From Spirochaetota bacterium (lineage in GTDB: Bacteria > Spirochaetota > UBA4802 > UB4802), in assembly GCA_026414805.1 (NCBI GenBank), contig JAOAIH010000033.1, positions 1-33,047 of the forward strand: a stretch of DNA of 33,047 nt, given 5' to 3'. Numbering within the stretch: position 1 is the first letter of the stretch; each line of letters begins with the position of its first letter. A model generated the notes under the pieces. It searched no databases and was not told where the DNA came from. It worked only from the letters and a program-made list of their open reading frames with translations. A program made the position numbers and the translations under genes. This document shows, one piece after another, positions 17,717 to 24,792 of the stretch.

Positions 17717-18496
17717 TTACCTTTGTAATTTTTGAATTATTTCTTGCGCAACTTTTTTCCCTGACAAAAGCATCCCGCCAAATATTGGCCCCATTCGTGG
17801 CCCTCCAAATACCGCATTTGCAGCCATCCCAGCAACATAAAGCCCAGGAAATATCTCTTTTGTATTTTCCAGTGTAAGCTTTTCAGCCTTTTCAGCCCAC
17901 ATTGATTTCTCCCCTTCAATAGTACCAGAAGGAGTATTAAGTTTTCCCGGAACTTTTTTTACCACTACCCTCACTACTTCGGTATCATGCCCTGTGGTAT
18001 CTATAACATATTTGCTCTGTACTGTCAATGGGTCAACATGTAGTTTTGCAATTTCAACTGCCGACCAATTAATAACAAGTCCACACACACAATCATCACG
18101 CATCATTACATCCTCAACGCTAATGCAATTCAAAATTGTTAATCCCGCCTTAATTGCCTTTGAAGCTATGGTACAGACAGATTCTATAGCGTCAGCAGTG
18201 TAATAATCTTCAGTATAGTGGGTATAGCGCACATCAAGTTCCTCAAGAATTGGTAATGCTTCTTTCTGAACCACTATCTCATTGAATTGCATACCACCAC
18301 CCCACATGCCACCACCAATAGAAAGCTTTCGCTCAAATAAAACTGTTTTAATGTTTTGTTTTGACAGATAGTAACCTGCAACAAGCCCTGACGGGCCTCC
18401 GCCAACTATTGCAACATCGCTTACAAGTGAGTCCTTTAATCGCTGAAAATAGCGATCAATGATTGCTGATGTGATGGTTATTTCATTAAGTTCCAT
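17717..18496 (-). CDS. thi4: Thi4-family thiazole synthase, sulfide-dependent type
   Basis: Thi4 makes the thiazole half of thiamine from NAD, glycine and sulfur. The 259-residue flavin-fold protein has the dinucleotide motif VGGGPSG (31-37), [12 protein letters not shown] (60-71), and the C-terminal [20 protein letters not shown]. In yeast Thi4 the sulfur comes from a sacrificial Cys. Here the matching place reads [16 protein letters not shown] with His153, the form seen in methanogen Thi4, which uses free sulfide and turns over many times. This fits an anaerobe. A related archaeal enzyme, ribose-1,5-bisphosphate isomerase/Thi4-like, is the alternative, but the thiamine context decides. AGGAG precedes ATG 18496. 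It lies 113 bases after thiM and four before thiE. Confidence 0.95.
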   Translation of the reverse strand: MELNEITITSAIIDRYFQRLKDSLVSDVAIVGGGPSGLVAGYYLSKQNIKTVLFERKLSIGGGMWGGGMQFNEIVVQKEALPILEELDVRYTHYTEDYYTADAIESVCTIASKAIKAGLTILNCISVEDVMMRDDCVCGLVINWSAVEIAKLHVDPLTVQSKYVIDTTGHDTEVVRVVVKKVPGKLNTPSGTIEGEKSMWAEKAEKLTLENTKEIFPGLYVAGMAANAVFGGPRMGPIFGGMLLSGKKVAQEIIQKLQR

Positions 18497-18609
18497 AATT
18501 GTTTCTCCTAATAAAATAGAATTTACTATGCCATTTTAAATCACTCAATTTTCAAGAATCCATTACTAAATGTTAAATTTTAGTCTTCATTCACCTTGAT
18601 ATATTTTAA

Positions 18610-19440
18610 TCAGTTTTTTTGTTCATTTTTATTACTATCACACAGTTCAATTTGTGCATGCTTTTCTAATTCTAATGGAGTCATTGAATACAATTCATCA
18701 AGCAATGCTATCATAAAACTTCCGGGAGCACTTGTTTTCTTGGCTGCTAGTTGACCGGCTACGCCAAAATACGCCAGCGCTGCAGCAGTAGTTTTACTAT
18801 AATCATTATCCACAGCACAAAAAGCACCTATTAGTGCTGTCGCTGTACAACCTGTACCAGTTACATAGCTCATGAGTTTGTGTCCATTGTGTACTTTTAT
18901 AACTGCATTGCCATCGGTGATGATATCAGTAGGTCCTGTTATGGCAACTATCGTCATATATTTTTGTGCTATTTGTTTTGCAACATCTACTGCCTCTTCC
19001 ACTAAATGCAAGGCATCAACACCTTTAGTCTGTGACTTATGATCAGTAAGAGCAATTATTTCAGAAGCATTACCTCTAATTACTTTTATGTTGCCAGTGC
19101 GCAGTAATTTCAAAGCTACGTGAGTCCGCAAAGCTGTTGCTCCTGCACCAACAGGGTCAAGTATCACCGGTATATTTTTTTTGCTGGCAACACCAGAAGC
19201 TATTATCATTGAATGAACCCAATCATTTTCAAGCGTTCCAATGTTAATAACCAGTGCATTTGCAATATTTGTCATTTCATTTACTTCATTGTATGCGTGT
19301 GCCATAACCGGTGAAGCACCGCATGCAAGAAGTGCATTAGCAGTATAATTCATGACCACATAATTGGTAATATTATGTACCAGTGGTTTTTGTGTTCTAA
19401 CTTTTTCAAGTAATTGTGCTGCATATTCATTAAGACTCAT
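18610..19440 (-). CDS. thiM: Hydroxyethylthiazole kinase
   Basis: ThiM phosphorylates hydroxyethylthiazole with ATP, a salvage step that complements Thi4. The 276-residue ribokinase-like protein shows KPLVHNITNYVVMNYTANALL at the N-terminus (quoted in part: VHNITNYVVMNYTANALL), ASPVMAHA, VILDPVGAGAT, VIRGNASEI, VAITGPTDII and the catalytic loop VTGTGCTATALIG, whose Cys is typical of ThiM. The start ATG 19440 has GAGG upstream at a good distance; an in-frame ATG at 19470 lies inside the end of thiC. It follows thiC by 14 bases. No thiD gene is in the window, so the pyrimidine kinase must be elsewhere. Confidence 0.96.
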   Translation of the reverse strand: MSLNEYAAQLLEKVRTQKPLVHNITNYVVMNYTANALLACGASPVMAHAYNEVNEMTNIANALVINIGTLENDWVHSMIIASGVASKKNIPVILDPVGAGATALRTHVALKLLRTGNIKVIRGNASEIIALTDHKSQTKGVDALHLVEEAVDVAKQIAQKYMTIVAITGPTDIITDGNAVIKVHNGHKLMSYVTGTGCTATALIGAFCAVDNDYSKTTAAALAYFGVAGQLAAKKTSAPGSFMIALLDELYSMTPLELEKHAQIELCDSNKNEQKN

Positions 19441-19454
19441 GGTTTCACCTCTTT

Positions 19455-20735
19455 TCACAACAAATCGCATTCATTATGTGTTTTGATTGCACACAGTTTG
19501 CCGCACATTGTGCATACCTTTTCTTCATAATCTTCGCTTTTCTTTCTGCGTGCTCGTGCCATATCTGGGTCAATAGCCTTACTGAAAATCCCTTCCCAGT
19601 CTAACGCTTTTCTGTATTGCGACATTTCATAATCCTGCTCAATTGCTTTTACAATTCCCTTAGCAATATCTGCAGAATGAGCTGCAATTCTTGTGCCAAT
19701 TACACCTAACCTCACATCCTCTACTGTTGGTAAACATAGATGTTCTGCCGGTGTAACATAACATAAAAAATCAGCGCCAGCAAGTGCGGCGATAGCTCCT
19801 CCAATTGCTCCAACAATGTGATCATAACCTGGAGCAATATCTGTTGTTAAAGGACCCAATACATAAAATGGTGCATTGTCACATATACGCTTTTGTGCGA
19901 TGATGTTGGCAGTTATCTGATCCATAGGCACATGCCCTGGCCCTTCAACTATCACCTGCACACCTTCCTGTCGAGCTTTTTTCACCAATTGCCCAAGTAT
20001 TACTAGTTCCTCAATTTGTGCAGCGTCAGTAGCATCTGCAATAGCACCTGGCCGCAAACCATCCCCTAAGCTCAGAGTAACATCATATTTATGAGCTATC
20101 GCACATAGTCGATCAAAATGCTCATAGAGCGGATTTTCTTTTTTATGATGCTTCATCCATGCTGCTAACAGTGATCCTCCCCTACTTACAATTCCCATTA
20201 CCCGCTGTTGCCGTGAAGCAAGCTTGAAACTTTGTTGGGTGACACCACAATGCACTGTGATGTAATCTACGCCTTCTTGACATTGCTGTTCAATTGCATC
20301 AAACAGTTGATCAACTGACATGTGCAAAATAGATTTCTCTTTTGCCGAAAGTTCTGCTGCCACCTGGTAAATTGGCACTGCCCCTACCATTACTGTTGAG
20401 CATTCCAGCACCATCTTCCGTATAGCTTTAAGATCACCACCAGTTGAAAGGTCCATCACACTATCCGCACCGTAATAGATTGCTGCTTCAAGTTTTTTCT
20501 TTTCCTCTTCAATATCTACATGGTCAGTAGATGTACCGATATTTGCATTTACTTTTGTAAGCAAACCTTTACCAATTGCACGTACATTAAATGTACGCTT
20601 CACATTTTTAGGAATAACAGCCCACCCTCTAGCAATTAAATCCCTAAGATGTTCAGGATCAATTCCTTCATACCGAGCAGCCTGTTCCATTTCAGCAGTA
20701 ATAATACCTTGTTTTGCAAAATCTAACTGTGTCAT
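19455..20735 (-). CDS. thiC: Phosphomethylpyrimidine synthase
   Basis: ThiC is the radical SAM enzyme that rearranges aminoimidazole ribotide to hydroxymethylpyrimidine phosphate. The 426-residue protein has the family landmarks [80 protein letters not shown] and [14 protein letters not shown]. The C-terminal cluster CTMCGKLC gives C408, C411 and C415, the CxxCxxxxC-like radical SAM ligands. Translation starts at ATG 20735: GAGG lies just upstream and the protein then begins [11 protein letters not shown] longer in-frame reading would run back through the terminator into the TPP aptamer and is not real. Expression is set by the riboswitch upstream. It carries two exact GAGCTATCGC words. Confidence 0.98.
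   Translation of the reverse strand: MTQLDFAKQGIITAEMEQAARYEGIDPEHLRDLIARGWAVIPKNVKRTFNVRAIGKGLLTKVNANIGTSTDHVDIEEEKKKLEAAIYYGADSVMDLSTGGDLKAIRKMVLECSTVMVGAVPIYQVAAELSAKEKSILHMSVDQLFDAIEQQCQEGVDYITVHCGVTQQSFKLASRQQRVMGIVSRGGSLLAAWMKHHKKENPLYEHFDRLCAIAHKYDVTLSLGDGLRPGAIADATDAAQIEELVILGQLVKKARQEGVQVIVEGPGHVPMDQITANIIAQKRICDNAPFYVLGPLTTDIAPGYDHIVGAIGGAIAALAGADFLCYVTPAEHLCLPTVEDVRLGVIGTRIAAHSADIAKGIVKAIEQDYEMSQYRKALDWEGIFSKAIDPDMARARRKKSEDYEEKVCTMCGKLCAIKTHNECDLL
19789..19798 (-). repeat. Iterated decamer GAGCTATCGC, copy 3
   Basis: An exact copy, on the thiC coding strand, in the codons for Gly-Ala-Ile-Ala. It is 304 bases from copy 4 and in the opposite orientation. Confidence 0.8.
20093..20102 (+). 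repeat. Iterated decamer GAGCTATCGC, copy 4
   Basis: An exact copy inside thiC, antisense to the gene, over the codons for Cys-Ala-Ile-Ala-His. The extended form ATGAGCTATCGC also matches the copies at 1824 and 30063. Confidence 0.8.
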
Positions 20736-20753
20736 AAGTATATACCTCATAAC

Positions 20754-20784
20754 AAAAAAAACCGCCCAGCGAGGCGGTTTTTTT
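20754..20784 (-). terminator. Riboswitch-controlled terminator before thiC
   Basis: ACCGCC (20761-20766) and GGCGGT (20773-20778) form a strong stem with a six-base loop, flanked by an A-run and T-run so that on the minus strand it ends in a U-tract (plus A-run 20754-20760) just ahead of the thiC ribosome site. Its loop and 3' stem contain TCGCTGG on the RNA, complementary to CCAGCGA in the aptamer. Confidence 0.92.
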
Positions 20785-20810
20785 GATTTAAAAAATATAT
20801 TATAAAAACA

Positions 20811-20890
20811 ACTCCCTTCGCTGGCATTACCCAGATCAGGTTCTAAGGGTATACTCTCAGGCTTGTGCAACTGCACAAACCACCCCTGCT
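20811..20890 (-). promoter_or_regulatory. TPP riboswitch (THI element) controlling thiC
   Basis: Read on the minus strand the THI box is complete: GGGGTG at the 5' side, the conserved CTGAGA (plus 20855-20860), then ACCC and GAACCTGATCTGGGTAATG, then CCAGCGAAGGGA closing the P1 side. A variable P3 stem is TTTGTGCAGTTGCACAA. The aptamer binds TPP. It sits between a sigma70-like promoter and an intrinsic terminator, so control is by transcription attenuation: TPP binding should lock CCAGCGA in the aptamer and let the terminator form; without TPP it can pair with TCGCTGG in the terminator. The thiC-thiM and probably the downstream genes are the targets. Confidence 0.97.
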
Positions 20891-20912
20891 ATAAAGATCA
20901 TGTATTTTGTTA

Positions 20913-20942
20913 ATAATATACTGATAAATATTAAAAATTCAA
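20913..20942 (-). promoter_or_regulatory. Promoter of the thiamine operon
   Basis: TTGAAT (20942-20937), 18 bases, TATTAT (20918-20913) on the minus strand. The predicted start is near 20906, about 15 bases before the aptamer. The -35 lies just past the stop of the FTR-like gene. Confidence 0.55.
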
Positions 20943-20949
20943 GTAAATA

Positions 20950-21291
20950 TTATTTTTTGAAATAAAATTGTCTTCTTTCAGGTATACTTTTTGGCATTCC
21001 TCCATTTTTAATAAAACCGGGATCATTATATAGCCCACAATAGCAATGGCCATATTCTTTAATATCAGGCAGGCAATATTCACACGGACATATAATATCT
21101 TTATCATTTTCGCGAATGCCATCAGCATCTCTGCAAGGACATGAAAAATACCCATAACGATTATAATTTGTAGTGAGGCCTTCTATCAATATATCAAGGA
21201 ATTCCTTATCAGGGTGCATAACCCAGCCATGTTTTGCGGCAACCATTTGTGCAAATTGCATTGTTTCCTGTAATGACTTTGTTCTTTTCAT
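20950..21291 (-). CDS. Ferredoxin-thioredoxin reductase catalytic-chain-like Fe-S protein
   Basis: The 113-residue protein matches the catalytic (beta) chain of ferredoxin-thioredoxin reductase. The cysteine pattern is intact: CPC at 51-53, CPC at 68-70 and CYC at 83-85 in YGHCYCGLY, plus an extra C73. By analogy with the plant enzyme, C51, C68, C70 and C83 would hold the 4Fe-4S cluster and C53-C85 would be the redox disulfide. No variable chain is encoded nearby. It starts three bases after the stop of a glutaredoxin-like gene, which is therefore its likely partner: electrons from ferredoxin would reduce the CGHC disulfide. This partner role is inference from position and known chemistry. 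Confidence 0.93.
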   Translation of the reverse strand: MKRTKSLQETMQFAQMVAAKHGWVMHPDKEFLDILIEGLTTNYNRYGYFSCPCRDADGIRENDKDIICPCEYCLPDIKEYGHCYCGLYNDPGFIKNGGMPKSIPERRQFYFKK

Positions 21292-21294
21292 TTT

Positions 21295-21597
21295 TTACTC
21301 CAGTTTCAACATGCGTCGCCATTCTTCCTCAATAAAACCAGTAAAAAAAGTTGTATCGTCTATCACAAGAAATGGAAAGGCAACATACATATTCGATTTT
21401 TTAACTAAATAATCCTTTAATTTATTTTTTTCCTCAGCTGGTAACAAATCAACATACACAAACCGATATTTTACCGAGTTGCTGTCAAGGAAATTTAATG
21501 CACGTTTGCAATGCCCACATGTTGAAAGTGCATATACTACAACATCTCCTGCATTATATGATCCATCTTTATATGTAAAAGTGATGTTTTCTATCAT
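21295..21597 (-). CDS. Glutaredoxin-like thiol-disulfide protein
   Basis: The 100-residue thioredoxin-fold protein has the redox motif CGHC (C27-C30) in VYALSTCGHCKRALNFLD and the cis-Pro strand AFPFLVID (Pro75). It lacks any signal peptide, so it acts in the cytoplasm. Unlike classic glutaredoxins it has CGHC in place of CPYC. ATG 21597 is chosen because GAGGAG is eight bases upstream; in-frame ATGs at 21612 and 21624 have none. It has its own strong promoter (21627-21655). The FTR-like gene follows after three bases. The pair forms a compact ferredoxin-driven disulfide reduction unit. Confidence 0.9.
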   Translation of the reverse strand: MIENITFTYKDGSYNAGDVVVYALSTCGHCKRALNFLDSNSVKYRFVYVDLLPAEEKNKLKDYLVKKSNMYVAFPFLVIDDTTFFTGFIEEEWRRMLKLE

Positions 21598-21626
21598 AAA
21601 GGCTCTCCTCATTATTATTAACAATC

Positions 21627-21655
21627 ATAATAGGTCCCGAATGTGATAATGTCAA
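21627..21655 (-). promoter_or_regulatory. Promoter of the glutaredoxin-FTR pair
   Basis: TTGACA (21655-21650), exactly 17 bases, TATTAT (21632-21627) on the minus strand. The predicted start near 21620 gives a leader of about 23 bases that holds the GAGGAG ribosome site. Confidence 0.8.
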
Positions 21656-21707
21656 TTTAATAATATTATTACAATAAAATTTTTAGGTTCACCTATGCTT
21701 ATAGCAA

Positions 21708-21740
21708 TAAAAAAAGCTACCTTTGCTCGGTAGCATTTTC
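21708..21740 (-). terminator. Terminator of the 64-residue-class membrane protein gene
   Basis: GCTACC (21716-21721) and GGTAGC (21729-21734) form a stem with a seven-base loop. On the minus strand it is followed by a run of eight T (plus A-run 21708-21715). It lies 44 bases after the stop of the small membrane protein gene. Confidence 0.85.
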
Positions 21741-21777
21741 TTTAGATATTCATCTGAAAAAATAATAAATGTGATAA

Positions 21778-21960
21778 TTAATGGCCTTCGCGTAAGCTTT
21801 CAGCAGGAGGATAAATTCCTTTGGCTCTTCTGTATACTGCAATACCAAAACGGATGCACCCACATAGTACCACCCACACCGCAATTATAGTAGAAATTGT
21901 CAATGTATGCATCACTGCTGTGTGGTATTCCCTAATAAGATATAATATCAATTCATCCAT
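21778..21960 (-). CDS. Small single-pass membrane protein of unknown function (60 aa)
   Basis: I do not recognise a family. The 60-residue protein has an acidic N-terminus (MDELILYLIREYH), one clear membrane segment (about residues 18-39, TLTISTIIAVWVVLCGCIRFG with cysteines near its end), a basic stop (YRRAKG) and a polar C-terminal tail (PPAESLREGH), which predicts the N-terminus outside. ATG 21960 has GAGG six bases upstream. It has its own TATAAT promoter and intrinsic terminator, so it is a single-gene unit and very likely expressed. A regulator or accessory subunit of a membrane enzyme is possible, but nothing here shows which. Confidence 0.7.
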   Translation of the reverse strand: MDELILYLIREYHTAVMHTLTISTIIAVWVVLCGCIRFGIAVYRRAKGIYPPAESLREGH

Positions 21961-21974
21961 TGTATACCTCAAAC

Positions 21975-22003
21975 ATTATAATTTTGCTATTATTACAGTT
22001 GAA
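21975..22003 (-). promoter_or_regulatory. Promoter of the small membrane protein gene
   Basis: A perfect TATAAT (21980-21975) with a weak TTCAAC (22003-21998) 17 bases before it on the minus strand. The start would lie at or just before the GAGG ribosome site, giving a very short leader. Confidence 0.5.
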
Positions 22004-22304
22004 CTTTGAAATTATATATAAATCTTGTCAATATAAAAAATATTTTTTATAATATTTTGTCCTTTTTACCCTTTCTTTTTGGCAAATAAAAATTACTCTT
22101 GTTTATTTGAATAAATATCAACTTTATAACGTTTTTACCACATTCTGCTGTATTATATTACATCCTGTAAATGTAAAAACTGTTTGACTTTATTCATTGC
22201 CATTATACACTACACGCCAATACTACAAGAATGTCGTATACTATTTTTTTTCTTATTTTTTCTTATTTTATTTGAGTTTATCAATATATTAAATCCATAG
22301 TAAA

Positions 22305-22332
22305 TTTTCATTTTTTTACGACTATTTATAAA
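22305..22332 (+). promoter_or_regulatory. Candidate leaderless promoter of yggS
   Basis: TATAAA (22327-22332) ends eight bases before ATG 22341, with TTTTCA 16 bases upstream. Transcription would start at or next to the A of the start codon. There is no Shine-Dalgarno sequence. Confidence 0.45.
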
Positions 22333-22340
22333 TTGTTACA

Positions 22341-23024
22341 ATGAGCATTATTGATAATTATAATCGCATAATAGCAGAAATAAAGAGAATTGCTCAAAAG
22401 GCAGGAAGAAATCCTGACGACATTGTACTTATCGCAGTAAGTAAAACATTCCCTGCTGAAATTATTCAGCAAGCCATAGACAATGGCATTACACTATTTG
22501 GTGAAAATCGTGTACAGGAAGCAAAAGCAAAAATTCCCCAATTAAAGGGCACCTTCACATTTCATTTAGTGGGCCATTTACAATCAAATAAGGCAAAAGA
22601 TGCAGTGAAACTTTTTGACTGCATTCATTCAATTGACAAGCTTTCAACTGCAATTGAGGTTGACAAAGAAGCTAAAAAAATTAATAAGATACAAAATATT
22701 CTTATTGAAGTAAATACTTCAGGTGAGCAGTCAAAGTTTGGGATTGAGCCTGCAAAAACCCTTGAATTGTGCAAAGGCATACTTGAGTTGCACAATGTCA
22801 ATTGTCTTGGCCTAATGACTGTAGGCCCATTAACAGACAATCGTAACAAGATACGTGAGGCATTTAAAACATTGAGGCTGTTGAAGGAAGAAATAAATAA
22901 TACATTGGGTATTACATTGAAGGAATTGTCAATGGGAATGTCGGGCGATTTCGATATCGCAATTGAGGAAGGTGCCACAATGCTTAGAATTGGTACCGCA
23001 ATTTTTGGGCAAAGGATGCAGTAA
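22341..23024 (+). CDS. yggS: YggS/PLPBP family pyridoxal phosphate homeostasis protein
   Basis: The 227-residue protein belongs to the fold-type III PLP-binding YggS family, which buffers PLP in the cytoplasm. Lys35 in LIAVSKTFP is the PLP lysine. Other landmarks are LFGENRVQEAKAK, FHLVGHLQSNKAKDAV, IHSIDKL, ILIEVNTSGEQSKFGI, GLMTVGPL and the phosphate-binding LSMGMSGDFDIAIEEGATMLRIG, of which MSGDFDIAIEEGATMLRIG is most conserved. It begins a three-gene operon with proC, the usual bacterial partner, whose ATG overlaps its stop (TAATG). It has no ribosome site and may be read from a leaderless mRNA. Confidence 0.96.
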   Translation: MSIIDNYNRIIAEIKRIAQKAGRNPDDIVLIAVSKTFPAEIIQQAIDNGITLFGENRVQEAKAKIPQLKGTFTFHLVGHLQSNKAKDAVKLFDCIHSIDKLSTAIEVDKEAKKINKIQNILIEVNTSGEQSKFGIEPAKTLELCKGILELHNVNCLGLMTVGPLTDNRNKIREAFKTLRLLKEEINNTLGITLKELSMGMSGDFDIAIEEGATMLRIGTAIFGQRMQ

Positions 23025-23827
23025 TGGATCGTGAAAAGCTAACTATTGGATGCATAGGTCTTGGCAATATGGGCAGTGCCATATGTATTGGTCTTGCTCA
23101 ATCATCAAATAAATATTCCATCATTGGCTTTGATTCCGACAGCTCCAAGATAAAAGCTCTTTCATCAAAGATCACATTGCACACTGCAAGCTCTATACAG
23201 GAGCTATCGCACAATAGTGATGTTATTATTATTGCAGTCAAGCCAAATGTTGTTGAGGCAGTTGCCAGGGAACTATCTCAAAAACCAAAAAATGTTTTAG
23301 TAATCTCAATTGCTGCGGGCATTACTCTGGCAAAGCTTGCACAGTGGATGGGCGATAGTTACCGGATAATACGCTGTATGCCAAATACACCCGCGTTAAT
23401 TGGCGAAGGCATGACAGTACTTTCCACTGTTTGGGCTAATGAAGATGATATGAAAATTGCACAAGAAATATTCAAAGCATTGGGCAAAGTAATAGTGTTA
23501 CCTGAACACATGATGGATGCTGTTACAGCGCTTTCCGGTAGCGGACCTGCGTATGTATTTACATTTATTCAAGCCATGGCTGATGGTGGAGTAAAAACAG
23601 GATTGTCACGAAATGATGCACTTTTGTTAGCTGCACAAACAGTATTAGGTGCAGCAAAAATGGTGTTGGAAGGGGAAGAGCCAATTTCACTGCGAGGCAA
23701 AGTTGCTTCACCCGGGGGCACTACCATTGATGCTATTCATATTTTAGAGAAAAATGGATTCAGCGGTATTGTAATGGATGCAATTGAAGCTGCCTATATT
23801 AAATCAAAAAAACTGGGAGAAAAATAA
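23024..23827 (+). CDS. proC: Pyrroline-5-carboxylate reductase
   Basis: ProC reduces pyrroline-5-carboxylate to proline with NAD(P)H. The 267-residue protein starts with the nucleotide-binding GCIGLGNMGSAI, has AVKPNVV, the conserved RIIRCMPNTPALIGEGMTVL (quoted: RCMPNTPALIGEGMTVL) and the C-terminal signature ALSGSGPAYVFTFIQAMADG with GLSR, followed by LRGKVASPGGTTIDAI. Length and motifs are complete. AAGGA lies upstream of ATG 23024 within yggS, and the start overlaps the yggS stop by one base, so translation is coupled. Its own stop overlaps the next start in the same way. It carries an exact GAGCTATCGC word over Glu-Leu-Ser. Confidence 0.97.
   Translation: MDREKLTIGCIGLGNMGSAICIGLAQSSNKYSIIGFDSDSSKIKALSSKITLHTASSIQELSHNSDVIIIAVKPNVVEAVARELSQKPKNVLVISIAAGITLAKLAQWMGDSYRIIRCMPNTPALIGEGMTVLSTVWANEDDMKIAQEIFKALGKVIVLPEHMMDAVTALSGSGPAYVFTFIQAMADGGVKTGLSRNDALLLAAQTVLGAAKMVLEGEEPISLRGKVASPGGTTIDAIHILEKNGFSGIVMDAIEAAYIKSKKLGEK
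23201..23210 (+). repeat. Iterated decamer GAGCTATCGC, copy 5
   Basis: An exact copy in proC, in frame as Glu-Leu-Ser-His. A shorter core copy on the other strand lies at 23352-23358. Confidence 0.8.
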
Positions 23828-24783
23828 TGCTCACTAATTACCATATATGGCAGATTAAAAAAGCAATAAGATTCATAATACCTGCTATTATTATAATTTT
23901 TATCATTGGCAATATTATAGCCTATTTTGTAAAAACTCCAATTCGTGTATCCCAAAATGTCATTTACAAAAAAAATGGATTTATCCTTTTTAAAGACGCT
24001 AATACCTATATATCTTTACTTGAAAAATATCCTTATAACCCAGGAGTGTCACTGACAATTCATACTTTGCGTGAAGGAGAATCATATTGGGATATAATCC
24101 AGAGTTATGGCATCAGCATAGATACTTTCATTGGCGCAAATCCCCATCTGGATTCGCTTCTTGCAAAGGCAGGTACCAAGGTTGTTATTCCACACAAAGA
24201 TGGGTTGCTTATTGCATGTAAACATTTTTACGATGCCTGGTTAGCTTGGTTCTATACTCAAGGTAAAGGTTCAATAAAGGGAAGATATATCCACCACCCA
24301 CTTGAACTTATGGCTATGGATGACATACGATTTGCATTTATAGAAAATGCACGCCCAGTTGCAGTGAACACCAAAATTGAAAAATTATATACCCTTAGAC
24401 AAAAATTCCAGTCCCCAATAAATGGCAGGTTCACGTCCATGTATGGAGACAGGGTTGACCCGCTTGAACATGGCATGACATTTCATAATGGGCTGGATAT
24501 CTGTGCTCCTCAAGGTACTCCTATAAAACCAGTTCAGAATGGATTTGTCAACTTCACTGGATGGCTTGATGGCTATGGGTTCACAATTATCATTCAGCAT
24601 GATGAAGGGTATGAAAGCTGGTATGGCCATTGCCAAAAAATGTTTGTTCAAAAAGGTGAATTTGTAACAACTGATACAATTATTGGCACTGTAGGTTCAA
24701 CCGGCAGATCAACAGGACCACATCTTCATTTTATGTTGTTACAACATGGAAGGATGCTCAACCCTATCATGTTTATCTGGTAA
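23827..24783 (+). CDS. Membrane-anchored LysM-like and M23 peptidase domain protein
   Basis: The 318-residue protein has a short cytoplasmic tail, one membrane segment (about 13-34), a LysM-like region (about 76-123, HTLREGESYWDIIQSYGI to TKVVIPH) and a C-terminal M23 (LytM-type) peptidase domain (about 195-318). The zinc and catalytic residues are all present: H220 and D224 in HNGLDI, H268 in WYGHC, and H299 and H301 in GPHLHF. Such proteins cut peptide cross-links in peptidoglycan or activate amidases outside the cell membrane. Because the site is intact, an active endopeptidase is likely. ATG 23827 overlaps the proC stop by one base. The link with yggS and proC may be no more than a shared promoter. 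Confidence 0.93.
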   Translation: MLTNYHIWQIKKAIRFIIPAIIIIFIIGNIIAYFVKTPIRVSQNVIYKKNGFILFKDANTYISLLEKYPYNPGVSLTIHTLREGESYWDIIQSYGISIDTFIGANPHLDSLLAKAGTKVVIPHKDGLLIACKHFYDAWLAWFYTQGKGSIKGRYIHHPLELMAMDDIRFAFIENARPVAVNTKIEKLYTLRQKFQSPINGRFTSMYGDRVDPLEHGMTFHNGLDICAPQGTPIKPVQNGFVNFTGWLDGYGFTIIIQHDEGYESWYGHCQKMFVQKGEFVTTDTIIGTVGSTGRSTGPHLHFMLLQHGRMLNPIMFIW

Positions 24784-24792
24784 TTAGGTATA

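Larger units (their letters stand above)
21961..22340. other. AT-rich intergenic region between divergent units
   Basis: It carries the promoter of the small membrane protein gene at its left end and the candidate leaderless promoter of yggS at its right end. The middle has T-rich low-complexity tracts near 22240-22270 and no credible gene, RNA or repeat that I can see. Confidence 0.6.

Noticed and set aside
18497-18609. Possible second promoter before thi4 (TTGAGT, 17 bases, TAAATT)
   Set aside because: Both boxes match only four of six positions, and read-through from thiM is enough to explain expression.
20736-20876. N-terminal extension of thiC by 47 residues in the same frame
   Set aside because: It would run through the terminator and the TPP aptamer. 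The family start and the GAGG site both point to ATG 20735.
22240-22275. T-rich repeat of CTTATTTT-like units
   Set aside because: Low-complexity sequence without regular spacing; not a CRISPR or tandem repeat array.
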